DNA of 64,000 bases, from positions 310,001 through 374,000 of the forward strand of contig NZ_WKJC01000002.1 of assembly GCF_009674675.1 (NCBI RefSeq), read 5' to 3'. The notes beneath the pieces are model-generated. The model was not told the origin of the DNA, made no database searches, and saw nothing but the letters and a program-made list of their open reading frames with translations. This DNA is from Kangiella sp. HZ709 (GTDB lineage Bacteria > Pseudomonadota > Gammaproteobacteria > Enterobacterales > Kangiellaceae). The translations under genes and the position numbers were made by a program. Position 1 is the first letter of the stretch, and each line of letters opens with the position of its first letter. Below, piece after piece: positions 38,936 to 48,778 of the stretch.

Positions 38936-39802
38936 TTAGATTCTGTCACCTTGTAGTCCACCCGTATTAATTAACAATACCTTTGAGCCTGGCGAAATTT
39001 CTTCGCCAGCTACCATATCATGCAAAGCATAAATCATTTTAGCGTTGTATACTTTATCAAATTTAAACCCATTATAGCCTTCGAATTCAGCTTTTATTTG
39101 CATTAACTGAGCATTGATTTTTGCAAAGCCGCCACAATGATGTTCTAAATCTAGACTCCAATTCTCTAATTCTGGTAAATAATCAGACAACTCATCCTTC
39201 AAATAACTCGCGCCTTTAAACGCTGCTACACCAATAACCTTGGAGTTTGGAAATCCCTTTGCCAATCCCACCATGGTGGCGCCAGAGCCAGTGGCTGTCA
39301 AAATGAAATCATAATGCTTGTCAACCTCCTTAGCGATCTCAGCAACACCTTTAATGGCTAGTTCGGAAAAACCACCTTCAGAAATCCAATAACTATCTTC
39401 TACTTCCGCAAAGCTCTTTATGTTTTGTTGTTCTCTTAGAGCCTGATATTCATTACGTGACACAAACTCCAGCTCCATCCCCCAATCGATACAATCGCGC
39501 AAGGTCGGGGTCAGTTCTTGCTGTGAGTTTGCTCGAACAAAACCTTTAGCAACCAATCCCGCTGCTTTGGCAGAATATGCAAGTGCATGCAGATGGTTTG
39601 AGTAATTCCCGCCCATCGATATCACTTGGCTTTTGCCAAGCCTTTGCGCTTCTTGAATTAGGTATTTTAGTTTGCGCCATTTATTTCCTGAAACGATCGG
39701 GTGAATTAAATCATCTCGTTTGATATCAACAGAAATTTTATTCATATCAAAAATCGGATGCTTAAATATTTCTACTGGCGAGGGAACTTTAATATCTCGC
39801 AT
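38936..39802 (-). CDS. D-cysteine desulfhydrase / ACC deaminase-like PLP enzyme
   Basis: The 288-residue type-II-fold PLP enzyme has the DIKRDDLIHPIVSGNKWRKLKYL start, with the PLP lysine (about K42) and MGGNYSNHLHALAYSAKAAGL (about 63-83), and LTATGSGATMVGLAKG (about 167). These fit the D-cysteine desulfhydrase/ACC deaminase group. The usual family length is about 330, so this is a short member. D-cysteine or ACC activity cannot be separated from sequence alone. It starts 2 bp after the HxlR gene stop, so the two are co-translated. Confidence 0.83.
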   Translation of the reverse strand: MRDIKVPSPVEIFKHPIFDMNKISVDIKRDDLIHPIVSGNKWRKLKYLIQEAQRLGKSQVISMGGNYSNHLHALAYSAKAAGLVAKGFVRANSQQELTPTLRDCIDWGMELEFVSRNEYQALREQQNIKSFAEVEDSYWISEGGFSELAIKGVAEIAKEVDKHYDFILTATGSGATMVGLAKGFPNSKVIGVAAFKGASYLKDELSDYLPELENWSLDLEHHCGGFAKINAQLMQIKAEFEGYNGFKFDKVYNAKMIYALHDMVAGEEISPGSKVLLINTGGLQGDRI

Positions 39803-39804
39803 GA

Positions 39805-40134
39805 CTATAATTCACTTTGTAAGGATTCTAATTGTTCAAGAATTTTTAAAAATTTTTGCCCAAACTCAGTAAAAGAATACTCTACCTTTGGTGGTGTTTG
39901 GTTAAAGACTTCTTTATGTAAAATTCCAAACTCAATATTTTTTCGTAAACAATCGTTCAATACCTTAGTTGTTAATCCTTCAACACTCTTTACCATTGCA
40001 CCAGGTCGATTAATGCCATTGCCCAATAATTGATAGACCGTTAATGACCATTTACAACCAAAAATAGTCTCCACCATTCTTGCGATTTTTTGCGGTGGTG
40101 ATTTTCTTAAAAATGTTTTTTCTTTATTTTTCAT
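39805..40134 (-). CDS. HxlR-family winged-helix regulator
   Basis: The 109-residue protein matches the HxlR domain: [41 protein letters not shown] (about 26-68, recognition helix around TTKVLND) and [19 protein letters not shown]. HxlR proteins sense aldehydes, redox stress or quinones, often through cysteines; Cys27 and Cys63 are present here. It is divergent from the SDR-cupin unit and leads the D-cysteine desulfhydrase gene, so it may control both. The ribosome site is weak. Confidence 0.87.
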   Translation of the reverse strand: MKNKEKTFLRKSPPQKIARMVETIFGCKWSLTVYQLLGNGINRPGAMVKSVEGLTTKVLNDCLRKNIEFGILHKEVFNQTPPKVEYSFTEFGQKFLKILEQLESLQSEL

Positions 40135-40245
40135 AAATATATACCAAAAAGTGCCTATCGCACTAATTTGTACTTACTTTTATTAAATCAAATTTGGCTT
40201 AAGATTATCACACTCCAAAAACTTTTTTATAGTGAGATTGTTCAA

Positions 40246-41010
40246 ATGTTTTCGACAAATCATAGTGCTTTAATTATTGGCGGTTCTAGCGGCATGGGTT
40301 TAGCTACAGCAAAACAATTAATTCAACATGGCACCCACACCATCATTGTGGGCAACAACCAAGATAAACTCAATAGTGCAGTTGCAGAATTAACTCCATT
40401 AGGTTCAGTTGAGTCGCTACAAGCCAATTTATATGATAAAGACAGCGTTAAATCTTTAATTGAAAATATTAAAACCCATAAAAACAACATTAAATACCTT
40501 GTAAACGCTGCAGGCTATTTTAGCCCTAAAAGCTTTCTAGAACATACGGCTGATGACTATGAGCTATATATGGGTTTAAACAAAGCCACTTTTCAAATTT
40601 CACAAGTTGTCGCAGAAAAAATGCAACAAGCAGATGGCGGCAGTATTGTTAACATTGGTTCTATGTGGGCTAAACAAGCCATTAAAGCAACCCCATCTTC
40701 TGCTTATTCGATGGCTAAGGCAGGACTTCATGCACTAACTCAACACATGGCTATGGAGCTTGCGGAGGCTAACATACGCGTGAATGCAGTGTCTCCTGCT
40801 GTAGTGAAAACCCCTATTTATGAGTCCTTTATTGCTCCATCAGAAGTTGATGATGCTCTGGAAGGATTTAATGACTTCCATCCGATTGGCCGGGTCGGAA
40901 CCAGTGATGATATTGCCAATACAATCTGTTATCTTTTATCGGATAAAGCCAGCTGGGTAACAGGAGCTATTTGGGATACCGATGGTGGCGTAATGGCAGG
41001 AAGAAACTAA
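40246..41010 (+). CDS. Short-chain dehydrogenase/reductase
   Basis: The 254-residue classical SDR has [16 protein letters not shown] (about 9-24, cofactor binding), NAAG (about 88), [22 protein letters not shown] (catalytic Ser, Tyr, Lys about 138-160) and the [20 protein letters not shown]-terminus. I chose ATG 40246, which fits the family N-terminus; the open frame extends 78 bp further up without a better start. It is followed within 32 bp by a double-cupin gene on the same strand. Confidence 0.87.
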   Translation: MFSTNHSALIIGGSSGMGLATAKQLIQHGTHTIIVGNNQDKLNSAVAELTPLGSVESLQANLYDKDSVKSLIENIKTHKNNIKYLVNAAGYFSPKSFLEHTADDYELYMGLNKATFQISQVVAEKMQQADGGSIVNIGSMWAKQAIKATPSSAYSMAKAGLHALTQHMAMELAEANIRVNAVSPAVVKTPIYESFIAPSEVDDALEGFNDFHPIGRVGTSDDIANTICYLLSDKASWVTGAIWDTDGGVMAGRN

Positions 41011-41042
41011 CACAGTAAGATAATGTCAAAAGAGAAACTGCT

Positions 41043-41696
41043 ATGTTAAATATGAACTTCGACAAACGGCTGGTGATTCATACTACCGAAAAAGATTGGT
41101 TGCCATCGCCAATGCAAGGGGTTTCCAGAATTCCGTTAGAACGAGAAGCGGCGGAATCAGGAAGGACAACCAGTGTCGTTCGCTATGACGTGGATTCTAA
41201 ATTCAGCGAACACTTTCATCCAGGTGGCGAAGAAATATTTGTTTTAGCCGGAACATTTTCGGATGAAAATGGTGACTACCCTGCCGGTACCTATATTCGC
41301 AATCCTCCTGGTTCAAATCATGCACCTTTTAGTAAAGAGGGTTGTTTGCTCTATGTCAAACTCAATCAGTTCTCTAAAGGTGATAACGCTCAAATTATCA
41401 TTAACACTACCAAAACGGCTTGGCACCAAGGTATAGGTAACTTGCAAGTGATGCCACTGCATAATTTTCAGCATGAAAATATCGCTTTAGTAAAGTGGCC
41501 AGCCAATGAAAAGTTCCAACCGCATCGCCACTTTGGAGGTGAAGAGATTTTCGTATTAAGCGGAACTTTTCAAGATGAATTTGGAGCCTATCCTAAATAT
41601 AGCTGGATCAGAAGTCCTCACTTAAGTCAGCACTTTCCTTTTACTGAAGAAGAAACCATTATTTTGGTAAAAACAGGACACCTACCAATAGATTGA
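41043..41696 (+). CDS. Double-cupin protein (ChrR-like)
   Basis: The 217-residue protein contains two tandem cupin domains, each with the metal-binding HxH-x3-E pattern: FHPGGEEIFVLAGTFSDENGDYPAGTYIRNPPGSNH (about 59-94) and HRHFGGEEIFVLSGTFQDEFGAYPKYSWIRSP (about 160-192). The copies are clearly duplicated. Similar cupins occur in the anti-sigma factor ChrR, but no N-terminal zinc-binding anti-sigma domain is present, so this may be an enzyme or a small-molecule binder. It is co-directional with the SDR gene and ends 11 bp from a convergent lipoprotein gene. Confidence 0.83.
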   Translation: MLNMNFDKRLVIHTTEKDWLPSPMQGVSRIPLEREAAESGRTTSVVRYDVDSKFSEHFHPGGEEIFVLAGTFSDENGDYPAGTYIRNPPGSNHAPFSKEGCLLYVKLNQFSKGDNAQIIINTTKTAWHQGIGNLQVMPLHNFQHENIALVKWPANEKFQPHRHFGGEEIFVLSGTFQDEFGAYPKYSWIRSPHLSQHFPFTEEETIILVKTGHLPID

Positions 41697-41707
41697 TGAA
41701 AAGTTAA

Positions 41708-42298
41708 TTAATCACATACCTGTTTCTCGGTTTCTTGGTAAAATATAGTGAGATCAGTAGCTCCGCTATTGCTCTGTTTAGACCTATTTAAGTTTGTGGT
41801 ATTAAACAGCGTTAGCTCGCAATCATCAGTTAAATGCACTTCGTATTCAGCATTTTCTTTTGGCGTTAACGCATGATATTGGTAATAACAAATATTACTA
41901 TTTTCGCTACTTACTATTGTCGATAACGAAATCGCCAAAGTTAAAGGGCGCCCTGACTCTACTTGTATACTAGGATAATCCTTATCATTACCACTAGTTT
42001 TACTGCTATCCTGATACAACAATATGCCCATATAATCTTCACTCGATTTATCAAGACTTCGCCGCCTTGGGCATTCGAGTTTTTGATAACCTTCAACTAC
42101 TAATATTCTTTTGCCATCCTCCGCCTCTGTATCTGCAAGCGTTATGAAGTGGATATTGGCATCAGATAATGACTTATTCGGCATTTGGCTACATGAAAAT
42201 AATAGCACGCTCATTACAATGATAAAAAAGCGCCCTGTTACTTTTATACTTTCTTTTAATTTCACTTTAAACTCAATCTTATAACCGACAGTCACCAT
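41708..42298 (-). CDS. Hypothetical lipoprotein
   Basis: I do not recognise this protein. The 196-residue frame has a lipoprotein signal ending in LLFSC (Cys about 36 if the first ATG is used), then a polar beta-rich domain with a few cysteines (for example KLECPRRRS, NSNICYYQYHA and a C-terminal QVCD). A GTG 33 bp further in, with GAG six nt upstream, gives a more typical signal length, so the start is uncertain. It is convergent with the double-cupin gene and upstream of pstS. Confidence 0.6.
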   Translation of the reverse strand: MVTVGYKIEFKVKLKESIKVTGRFFIIVMSVLLFSCSQMPNKSLSDANIHFITLADTEAEDGKRILVVEGYQKLECPRRRSLDKSSEDYMGILLYQDSSKTSGNDKDYPSIQVESGRPLTLAISLSTIVSSENSNICYYQYHALTPKENAEYEVHLTDDCELTLFNTTNLNRSKQSNSGATDLTIFYQETEKQVCD

Positions 42299-42353
42299 AA
42301 CCTTTTAATAAAATTTAAACCGTGCACATTTATCAATAAAACCACTAGACATA

Positions 42354-42377
42354 AAAAATCCGACCCAAATGAGTCGG
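42354..42377 (-). terminator. Terminator of pstS
   Basis: On the minus strand CCGAC, 8-nt loop, GTCGG is followed by ATTTTTTAT. It lies 49 bp beyond the pstS stop. Confidence 0.8.
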
Positions 42378-42425
42378 CTTAGAGAGGGATTTTACGACTT
42401 TCGTCTAATTAATAAAGTCAGACAA

Positions 42426-43385
42426 TTACTTCATTAATTTTTTAAGTTGCTTTTCAGCTACTTTAGCAGGCAATGGGATATAACCATCTTTAACCACTAC
42501 TTCTTGACCTACTTTAGAAAGAACCATCTTTAAGAATTCTAACTCAAGAGGACCTAGAGGCTTATTAGGATGCTTGTTTACATAAACTAAAAGCTGACGA
42601 CCTAAAGGATAAGTTTTGTTGATTGCATTCTCAGGAGTTGCAGCAACGAAATCTTTACCTTCTTTCTTCGCTAAAGGAACTGCTTTAACACCAGAAGTGA
42701 TATAACCGATACCTGAGTAACCGATACCATTCTTAGATAAGCTTACCGACTGAACTACAGAAGCAGAACCCGGTTGCTCGTTTACAGTGTTCTTGAAATC
42801 ACCTTTACAAAGGCCTTTCTTTTTGAAGTAACCGTAAGTACCAGATACAGAGTTACGACCATAAAGCTGGATGTCACCACCGTCGATACCTAGCTCTTTC
42901 CAGTCAGCGATGTCGCCTTCAGCACCACACTTACGAGTAGAAGAGAAGATAGCGTCAACTTGAGGAATCGTTAAACCTTCGATTGGGTTATCTTTGTGTA
43001 CATATACTGCTAAAGCATCGATAGCAACAGCGATAGGGGTTGGCTTATAACCGTGCTTCTTCTCGAAAGATTCTAACTCTTTGTCCTTCATCTTACGGCT
43101 CATAGGACCGAAGTTTGAAGTACCTTCTGATAATGCAGGTGGCGCAGTAGAGGAGCCAGCCGCTTGAATTTGGATGTTTACGTTTGGATATTGACGCTTG
43201 AACTCTTCAGCCCATAAAGTCATCAAGTTAGCTAATGTATCTGAACCTACAGAAGATAAGTTACCTGAGATACCACTAGTTTTCTTGTAAACGTTTAAGT
43301 TTTCATCAACTTTAGCTTCGGCCATTGCGCCAAGTGAGAAAGTTGAAACTGTTGCCGCTAGAGCAACTTTTTTGAATAAGTTCAT
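42426..43385 (-). CDS. pstS: Phosphate-binding periplasmic protein PstS
   Basis: The 319-residue protein has a signal peptide (SLGAMA|EAK) and PstS features: [24 protein letters not shown] (about 43-66), [13 protein letters not shown] (phosphate-binding serines, about 76) and [14 protein letters not shown] (about 180). It captures phosphate for the PstSCAB transporter. It is transcribed after phoR but is separated from it by 137 bp that hold a three-unit Pho box and a -10, so it has its own strong PhoB-dependent promoter. GGAG precedes the ATG, and a terminator ends the unit. Confidence 0.95.
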   Translation of the reverse strand: MNLFKKVALAATVSTFSLGAMAEAKVDENLNVYKKTSGISGNLSSVGSDTLANLMTLWAEEFKRQYPNVNIQIQAAGSSTAPPALSEGTSNFGPMSRKMKDKELESFEKKHGYKPTPIAVAIDALAVYVHKDNPIEGLTIPQVDAIFSSTRKCGAEGDIADWKELGIDGGDIQLYGRNSVSGTYGYFKKKGLCKGDFKNTVNEQPGSASVVQSVSLSKNGIGYSGIGYITSGVKAVPLAKKEGKDFVAATPENAINKTYPLGRQLLVYVNKHPNKPLGPLELEFLKMVLSKVGQEVVVKDGYIPLPAKVAEKQLKKLMK

Positions 43386-43443
43386 TTGAACACTCCAAAT
43401 AGATTTAAGTAAATTTATAAGACGCGGTAATTATGGAGGTTTA

Positions 43444-43485
43444 ATATTAAAAAGGTGTGACTGCTATGTGACGGTTTTATGACAA
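43444..43485 (-). promoter_or_regulatory. Pho box (three direct repeats) and -10 of pstS
   Basis: On the minus strand TTGTCAT (43485-43479), CCGTCAC (43474-43468) and CAGTCAC (43463-43457) follow each other at exactly 11-bp steps, matching the PhoB site CTGTCAT-N4-CTGTCAT. TAATAT (43449-43444) follows 7 nt later as the -10. Confidence 0.85.
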
Positions 43486-43522
43486 TGCATATCTGCATTT
43501 AATAAGGATAAAATAAAGTTAG

Positions 43523-44812
43523 CTACTTGGTTTTAGGGAAATAACAACAAAAGCAACTGCCTTTGCCTAAAGTACTTTCTATTCTTAATTCCGCATTATG
43601 GTATTCCAGTACATGCTTTACAATCGCTAACCCAAGACCTGTACCACCTTGTGAGCGGTTTCTTCCTGGGTCGACGCGATAAAATCGCTCAGTAAGTCTG
43701 GGCAGATGCTTAGCATCGATTCCGGCACCATTGTCTTGGACTTTAACAATGTGATGTGAATCACTTTCCTGCCAGTAAATGTCTATTCTCCCCTTGGCTG
43801 GCGTATAGCGAACCGCATTGAAAACTAAATTCGAAAAAGCACTTCTTAATTGCTTTTCAGAAGCTTGGATCATTGCATTAGTGTGCGAATGGAATAGTAT
43901 TTGTTGTTCTTTCTCGCCGCTTAATGCTCTCGCTTCTGCACAAATTGAATCAAGCAATAAATTGATATCAATAGCTTTATGCCCATTAGTATCCACTTTT
44001 GAATCTAGTTTCGATAGCAACAATAAATCATCAACTAAATGCCCCATATTTAATGCCTGTTGGCGCATCATATTTAAGGGCTTACTAACTGAATTTAGAT
44101 TAGGGTTTATCTCAGGATCAAGCATCTCTAAATAACCTGTGATTACTGTCAATGGAGTCCTTAACTCGTGAGAGACATTAGCAACGAAATCTTGTCGTAC
44201 TGTTTCTAAATGAAATTTTTCAGTGACATCACGAATTATTACCAGTCGCTGATCTTCGTTATAAGGTGTAATACTAATGCTTAACATTAATTCTGAATTA
44301 GCAGGCGAAGGAATTGTTAAAGGCTTTCCATAATCTCTAGCTGCTTCATATTCAATAAAGTCAGGATGGCGCAATAGATTAAAAAGTCTTTGTCCCAAAT
44401 CCAAACTTGGTTTTAAACCTAACAGTTTTGACGCAGCTTTATTAAACCAACGAATCTCACCAAGATTACTAATAATCATCGCACCTTCTTTTAAAGCACG
44501 AGTAGAATCTCGAAACTCTGAAATAATCGAGTTTAATTTCTTAAGGTCTTTCCGATGCTTGCGTTGGCGCTGATAGAGTTGGTTGAAAAGCTCTCCCCAT
44601 ATCCCTGGCGCAGAAGGAGGATAAATTGCTTTAGAGATAAAAGCCCAATGAAATAATCTAGAAAGTTGAATTAGGTTCCAAACTAAATAACCAAATAAAA
44701 TGACCGCTATAAAAAGAGCCGCTTTAGAAAAAAGAGAACCAATCAACCCGACTACAAAAGCTATGAACAATAATGTCCATAACTCAGCTTGCCAGTATCG
44801 ACTCTTCCACAT
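43523..44812 (-). CDS. phoR: Phosphate regulon sensor kinase PhoR
   Basis: The 429-residue membrane histidine kinase has two N-terminal helices (about 11-50), a PAS domain (about 100-190), the phospho-acceptor His215 in VSHELRTPLT, and an ATPase domain with the N box (LRSAFSNLVFNAVRYTP), G1 (DNGAGI) and GTGLGLAIVK motifs. It phosphorylates PhoB when phosphate is scarce, under inhibition by PhoU and the Pst transporter. It is 19 bp downstream of phoB, at the end of the pst-pho operon. The architecture is the standard PhoR layout. Confidence 0.95.
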   Translation of the reverse strand: MWKSRYWQAELWTLLFIAFVVGLIGSLFSKAALFIAVILFGYLVWNLIQLSRLFHWAFISKAIYPPSAPGIWGELFNQLYQRQRKHRKDLKKLNSIISEFRDSTRALKEGAMIISNLGEIRWFNKAASKLLGLKPSLDLGQRLFNLLRHPDFIEYEAARDYGKPLTIPSPANSELMLSISITPYNEDQRLVIIRDVTEKFHLETVRQDFVANVSHELRTPLTVITGYLEMLDPEINPNLNSVSKPLNMMRQQALNMGHLVDDLLLLSKLDSKVDTNGHKAIDINLLLDSICAEARALSGEKEQQILFHSHTNAMIQASEKQLRSAFSNLVFNAVRYTPAKGRIDIYWQESDSHHIVKVQDNGAGIDAKHLPRLTERFYRVDPGRNRSQGGTGLGLAIVKHVLEYHNAELRIESTLGKGSCFCCYFPKTK

Positions 44813-44831
44813 TTATAGATTCCTACGCAAT

Positions 44832-45524
44832 TTATTTAGAGGAAAAACGATAACCAGAACCACGAACCGTTTGCACATAATTCTCAACTTCATAAGGAAC
44901 TAAAGCTTTACGCAGACGACGAATATGAACATCTACTGTTCTCTCTTCAACCACTACTTGTTGTCCCCATACAGAGTCTAGCAGTTGATTACGGGAAAAA
45001 ACTCTGTCTACATTACTCATAAAAAAGTGCAATATTTTATATTCAGTAGGCCCTAAGTGGACGTCTTCACCACGAATAGTAACGCGATGACCTGCAGTGT
45101 CTATAGAAATATCACCATGTTGCAATTGTTCTGTTGCCTTATTAATAGCGCCAGTTCTTCGTAAAACAGCTTGTACTCGCGCTAAAAGTTCACGCGGCGA
45201 AAAAGGTTTAACAACATAATCGTCAGCGCCAGCTTCAAGTCCTTGCACTCGATCATCTTCCTCACCACGAGCCGTCAGCATAATTACAGGCAAGTCTTGG
45301 TTCGCAGGATCCTTCTTCAGCTTTTTCGTAAACTCAATGCCAGAAGCACCTGGCAGCATCCAATCGACTAAAAAGAGATCAGGCTGAAAGCCTTCTTTTA
45401 GTATAACAAACACTCTTTCTGCAGTAGCTGCTTGCTCAACTTGGTAGCCGGCTTGCTCCATACAAAAAGCTAACATTTCACGAATATCACGCTCATCTTC
45501 CAAGATTAATATTTTTGCGCTCAT
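44832..45524 (-). CDS. phoB: Phosphate response regulator PhoB
   Basis: The 230-residue OmpR-family regulator has a receiver domain with phospho-Asp about 54 (FLVDWMLPG), the acidic cluster ILEDE, and KPFSP lysine, followed by a winged helix (about 130-228) ending ERTVDVHIRRLRKAL and TVRGSGYRFS. It binds Pho boxes such as those at 43457-43485, 51199-51216 and possibly 58979-58996. No Pho box lies directly before it, so it depends on the pstC promoter or a weak internal one. Confidence 0.96.
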   Translation of the reverse strand: MSAKILILEDERDIREMLAFCMEQAGYQVEQAATAERVFVILKEGFQPDLFLVDWMLPGASGIEFTKKLKKDPANQDLPVIMLTARGEEDDRVQGLEAGADDYVVKPFSPRELLARVQAVLRRTGAINKATEQLQHGDISIDTAGHRVTIRGEDVHLGPTEYKILHFFMSNVDRVFSRNQLLDSVWGQQVVVEERTVDVHIRRLRKALVPYEVENYVQTVRGSGYRFSSK

Positions 45525-45555
45525 GCTAATTCTCTAAATAAGTATTTATTTAAAA

Positions 45556-46290
45556 TTACTGCGCTTCACGAGCGCGACGACTCATTTCATCCCAACTCAT
45601 ATGGCGAACATCTTGCCCTTGAACCATGTATACAACATATTCACAGATATTATTAGCATGGTCGCCAATTCTTTCTAAGGCTCGAGCTGACCACATAAAG
45701 TCTAATACTTCAGAGATTCTGCGAGGCTCTTCCATCATATAAGTAATTAATTGACGAGAAATTGCATCGTATTCATCATCTGCTTGGGTATCTAATTTTG
45801 CTACTTCTAATGCGGTCTCAACATCCATCCGCGCAAAAGCATCTAAGGAGTCATGTAACATTTTCTTCACATGATTACCAAGATGAACCATAGCACCATA
45901 ATGTAGCTTGCCATCTAATGGATTAGATTTCCCGGTTGCAATATCTTTTGCTAAACGAGCAATTTTTTCAGCTTCATCACCAATACGCTCTAAATCAGTA
46001 ATGGTTTTTAAAACCGTGATAATCAAACGTAAATCACCAGCTGCTGGTTGACGCTTTGCTAATATCTTGGTGCAATCGTCATCAATTTTAATTTCAAAAT
46101 CATTAACTTTTTCGTCATTATCAATGACTTCTTGCGCAAGGGCTGAATCATGCTTAGTAAAAGCTTCTAATGCTTTACTCATTTGCTCTTCAACCAAACC
46201 GCCCATTGCTAATACATCTTCACGAATGTTTTCTAGATCAGCATTAAATTGTTGCGAGATATGTTGACCTAATACTTCATTATCCATCAT
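45556..46290 (-). CDS. phoU: Phosphate signalling protein PhoU
   Basis: The 244-residue protein has the two three-helix PhoU bundles with the repeated acidic metal-binding patterns (EVNDFEIKIDDDCTKILAKRQPAAGDLR about 60-85; DDEYDAISRQLITYM about 175). It conveys the state of the Pst transporter to PhoR. It lies 34 bp after pstB and 31 bp before phoB in the same direction. GAGGT precedes the ATG pair. Confidence 0.95.
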   Translation of the reverse strand: MMDNEVLGQHISQQFNADLENIREDVLAMGGLVEEQMSKALEAFTKHDSALAQEVIDNDEKVNDFEIKIDDDCTKILAKRQPAAGDLRLIITVLKTITDLERIGDEAEKIARLAKDIATGKSNPLDGKLHYGAMVHLGNHVKKMLHDSLDAFARMDVETALEVAKLDTQADDEYDAISRQLITYMMEEPRRISEVLDFMWSARALERIGDHANNICEYVVYMVQGQDVRHMSWDEMSRRAREAQ

Positions 46291-46324
46291 TTTGAATTAC
46301 CTCAGTTCGTCTCTTATTTGCTGA

Positions 46325-47143
46325 TTAACCGTAACGGCCAGTAATGTAATCTTCTGTTTTCTTTTGAGTTGGATTTGTGAATATCTTATCCGTATTATCA
46401 AACTCAACTAAGTCACCAATATACATGAATGCAGTATAGTCAGAAACACGCGCAGCTTGTTGCATATTATGAGTAACAATTACAATCGTATAATCTTTTT
46501 TCAAGTCATGAATCAACTCTTCAATTTTCAAAGTTGAAATTGGATCCAGTGCAGAAGCCGGCTCATCCAACAATAAAACTTCTGGTTGCACGGCAATGGC
46601 ACGCGCGATACATAACCTCTGTTGCTGACCACCTGACATACCTAAGGCATTATCATGTAAACGATCTTTTACTTCATCCCAAAGTGCTGCACCTTTTAAA
46701 GCCCACTCGACCACTTCATCCAAAGTACGCTTCTTATTAATTCCTTGTAAACGCAAACCATAAGCTACATTTTCATAAATAGACTTAGGAAAAGGATTCG
46801 GTTTTTGGAATACCATACCAACATTACGACGTAATTCGGCCACATCTAAACCAGGTTTATATATATTTTCACCGCCCATACGAATTTCGCCATTGATTTT
46901 TGCAATATCAACTAAGTCATTCATGCGATTAAAGCAACGCAATAAAGTTGATTTACCACAACCAGAAGGACCAATGAAAGCGGTCACTTTCTTTTCTGGA
47001 ATCTGCAAATCAATATCATATAAAGCTTGCTTATCACCATAGAACAAGTTGAGCTTTTCAACTTCAATGGCAATTTTTTCATTCGCTAAAGGATTATTTT
47101 GTTTAGCAGTTGTTTTAGTAACTTCAGTCATTTTATTCACCAT
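46325..47143 (-). CDS. pstB: Phosphate ABC transporter ATPase PstB
   Basis: This 272-residue ATPase powers the Pst importer. It has Walker [10 protein letters not shown] (about 54), the signature [13 protein letters not shown] (about 168), and Walker [13 protein letters not shown]. The second ATG (47131), with GGTGA 5 nt upstream, is an equally good or better start than 47143; both fit family length. It sits 9 bp downstream of pstA. Confidence 0.96.
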   Translation of the reverse strand: MVNKMTEVTKTTAKQNNPLANEKIAIEVEKLNLFYGDKQALYDIDLQIPEKKVTAFIGPSGCGKSTLLRCFNRMNDLVDIAKINGEIRMGGENIYKPGLDVAELRRNVGMVFQKPNPFPKSIYENVAYGLRLQGINKKRTLDEVVEWALKGAALWDEVKDRLHDNALGMSGGQQQRLCIARAIAVQPEVLLLDEPASALDPISTLKIEELIHDLKKDYTIVIVTHNMQQAARVSDYTAFMYIGDLVEFDNTDKIFTNPTQKKTEDYITGRYG

Positions 47144-47152
47144 TAAAGTTGA

Positions 47153-48766
47153 TTATTGCTCAAGCGATTTATACTTTTCGCGTAAGTTATTACGGATCTT
47201 AATCGCCGCAATATTCAATAAAATAATAATTAATACTAGTAATAAAGCAGTGGCATAAACCAAGGGTCTAGCTGCTTCTACGTTCGGGCTTTGAAAGCCA
47301 ACATCATAAATATGGAAGCCTAAGTGCATAAACTTACGCTCTAAATGCAAGAAAGGTGCATTACCATCTAATGGCAAGGTAGGTGCTAACTTTACAACAC
47401 CAACTAGCATCAAGGGAGCTACCTCACCCGCTGCACGAGCAACTGCTAGAATTAAACCCGTCATCATCGCAGGACTCGCCATTGGCAATACGGTTTTCCA
47501 TAGGGTTTCAAACTTTGTCGCACCTAAAGCTAAACTACCTTCGCGAATGGCACTTGGGATACGAGCCAAACCTTCTTCAGTTGAAACGATTACCACTGGC
47601 AATGTTAAAAGTGCTAAGGTTAGTGATGCCCAAATTAAACCTGGAGTACCAAACATTGGCGATGGTTTAACTTCTGGATAGAACAAATCATCGATTGTCC
47701 CACCCATAAAATAAACAAAGAAACCTAAGCCAAATACACCGTAAACAATCGACGGAACGCCTGCTAAGTTATTTACCGCAATTCGTATAGTTCGAGTCAG
47801 TGGCCCTTGCTTGGCATATTCACGCATATAAACCGCAGCAATAACACCCATTGGAGTCACTACTATCGACATTAACAATACCATTAAAACCGTTCCAAAA
47901 ATCGCAGGGAAAACACCACCTTCAGTATTCGCTTCTCTTGGTTCATCAAAAATAAACTCGCCAATTTTAGAGAAGTAATGCCCGATTTTTGCAAAGAAGC
48001 CCATAGCATTCGGTTGGAAAGAACGTACCATCATCTGGGCATTTACAGACTTAGTTTGACCACCGACCAATTCGAACTCGGCAGAATCTCGTTTAATCGC
48101 CGCGTAAAGCTTTTGCAAGTCTGCTTGGTAATCCAAAAACTGTTGATTTAAATCTGCGCGTTGTGAATCTAATTCAGCAAGTGCTTCGTCAGTCAGTTCA
48201 TCATCAAGCTCTAGTCGTCTTTGCTCTAAACGAAGCTCTTCAATATCGTAATTAATACTACCAATATCATCAGATTCAATTTCACGAATTTGATGATGCA
48301 AGTCATTAGCACGCTCAATTATCGCTTCAAGATTATCTGCAGTAGGCTCAACAGACTTTCCATCCATAGTTACGGACTTAATAAATCCGTATAAGTTGCC
48401 CCACTCGTGACGCTCTAGAACTATGACATTCTCATCCACCTTGGTTTCTTGGATATCCTTTAAATCCAACCAACGGAAGTCAATTCCGTATTGATCACGG
48501 TTACCCGTTTTAATCAAATACTGCTCACGCTCTACACCATTTTGAATGTCTTCTTCATGGTTGTGAATTTCGCCCATAACCAACTGGTTAGAACCATCTT
48601 GTGAAACCGTAAAAGTATTAACTTCAGCAGGCCAAAAATGGCTTAAGCCTCGAACCGCTATCAATAACAATAACCCTACTACCATAATAATAGAGATACT
48701 GATTGCGCCTGCGTTTAACCAAACCCAGTGTTGGCCGCCTTGTAAGAAATTTTTATTAGCACTCAT
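47153..48766 (-). CDS. pstA: Phosphate ABC permease PstA with large periplasmic insertion
   Basis: The 537-residue protein is almost twice the E. coli PstA length. Helix 1 (about 13-35) is followed by some 200 periplasmic residues, including an acidic coiled-coil-like stretch (about 140-220), before the permease core (about 290-530). The core carries the EAA-type loop motif EGSLALGATKFETLWKTVLPMASP (about 407-430). Enlarged PstA/PstC pairs are known in Pseudomonas and Vibrio. It lies between pstC (12 bp) and pstB (9 bp). Confidence 0.93.
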   Translation of the reverse strand: MSANKNFLQGGQHWVWLNAGAISISIIMVVGLLLLIAVRGLSHFWPAEVNTFTVSQDGSNQLVMGEIHNHEEDIQNGVEREQYLIKTGNRDQYGIDFRWLDLKDIQETKVDENVIVLERHEWGNLYGFIKSVTMDGKSVEPTADNLEAIIERANDLHHQIREIESDDIGSINYDIEELRLEQRRLELDDELTDEALAELDSQRADLNQQFLDYQADLQKLYAAIKRDSAEFELVGGQTKSVNAQMMVRSFQPNAMGFFAKIGHYFSKIGEFIFDEPREANTEGGVFPAIFGTVLMVLLMSIVVTPMGVIAAVYMREYAKQGPLTRTIRIAVNNLAGVPSIVYGVFGLGFFVYFMGGTIDDLFYPEVKPSPMFGTPGLIWASLTLALLTLPVVIVSTEEGLARIPSAIREGSLALGATKFETLWKTVLPMASPAMMTGLILAVARAAGEVAPLMLVGVVKLAPTLPLDGNAPFLHLERKFMHLGFHIYDVGFQSPNVEAARPLVYATALLLVLIIILLNIAAIKIRNNLREKYKSLEQ

Positions 48767-48778
48767 AAATCAAATCTC

